A model generated the notes under the pieces. It was not told the DNA's origin, made no database searches, and worked only from the letters and a program-made list of their open reading frames with translations. A program made the translations under genes and the position numbers. Shown in pieces: positions 16,051 through 16,113 of a stretch of DNA of 16,113 nt. Source of the stretch: Chromera velia. Taxonomy: Eukaryota > Sar > Chromeraceae. Each line of letters starts with the position of its first letter. Within the stretch, counting starts at the first letter, position 1. Location: positions 5,044 to 21,156 of the forward strand of contig JAHBMJ010001850.1 in NCBI GenBank assembly GCA_018398765.1, written 5' to 3'.

Positions 16051-16113
16051 GTTTCTCTCTCTCTCTCTCTCTCTCTCTCTTTTCTCTTTCTCCCTCCCTC
16101 CCTCCCTCCCTCC
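16050..16113 (+). repeat. TC dinucleotide then CCCT tetranucleotide run at the window edge
   Basis: About thirteen TC units followed by a TTTCTC interruption and CTCC/CCCT units running off the end of the window. Confidence 0.92.

Noticed and set aside
1-16113. tRNA or rRNA genes
   Set aside because: I looked for T-arm (GGTTCRANYCC) and acceptor pairing and for conserved rRNA words and found none that fold convincingly. A tRNAscan-SE or Infernal run would be decisive.

Overview
This window looks like repeat-rich, non-genic DNA from a eukaryotic nuclear genome. It contains a chromodomain-bearing Ty3/gypsy LTR retrotransposon, TIR DNA transposons with target-site duplications, long simple-sequence arrays and no compact operon-like coding. 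I cannot name the organism. Chromoviruses occur in fungi, plants, algae, protists and some animals, and no host gene, tRNA or rRNA is visible to narrow it down.

Layout. Positions 1-1844 hold no gene, only a CpG-dense palindromic patch and short repeats. Positions 1850-7542 are a complete but dead chromovirus on the minus strand. It has two 320-bp LTRs, a 5-bp target duplication (AAAAC), a primer-binding site, a polypurine tract, and a gag-pol frame running gag, protease, RT, RNase H, integrase, chromodomain. The frame carries 13 in-frame TAG/TAA codons, one in-frame TGA, one probable homopolymer frameshift, a deletion in the RT core, and substitutions in the protease, zinc-knuckle and integrase zinc-binding residues. 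Positions 7548-7987 are AT-rich and empty.

Positions 7988-12870 appear to be a three-level nest. The outer unit has near-identical inverted ends (25 of 26 bp) and a 45-bp repeat near each end, and contains a GGAT/GGAGTGAG satellite. That satellite is split by a 3034-bp hAT-like element (ends CAGGGTT/AACCCTG) flanked by a perfect 8-bp duplication, GGATTTAT. Inside the hAT-like element sits a 1889-bp element with about 260-bp terminal inverted repeats, a probable TA target site, and a decayed, unrecognised minus-strand reading frame.

Positions 12871-16113 hold a 1.1-kb run of CA, CACT, GA and CT microsatellites (13103-14195), two GC-rich palindrome or tandem-repeat patches (about 14660-14755 and 15110-15260), and a terminal TC/CCCT run. 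I see no convincing host gene there.

The most interesting points are the nested transposon structure with exact target duplications, and the strong bias of gag-pol stops to TAR, often at glutamine-like positions. The bias fits CAR-to-TAR cytosine-deamination decay, which the transition-biased LTR divergence supports. A TAR-to-Gln genetic code is the testable alternative.
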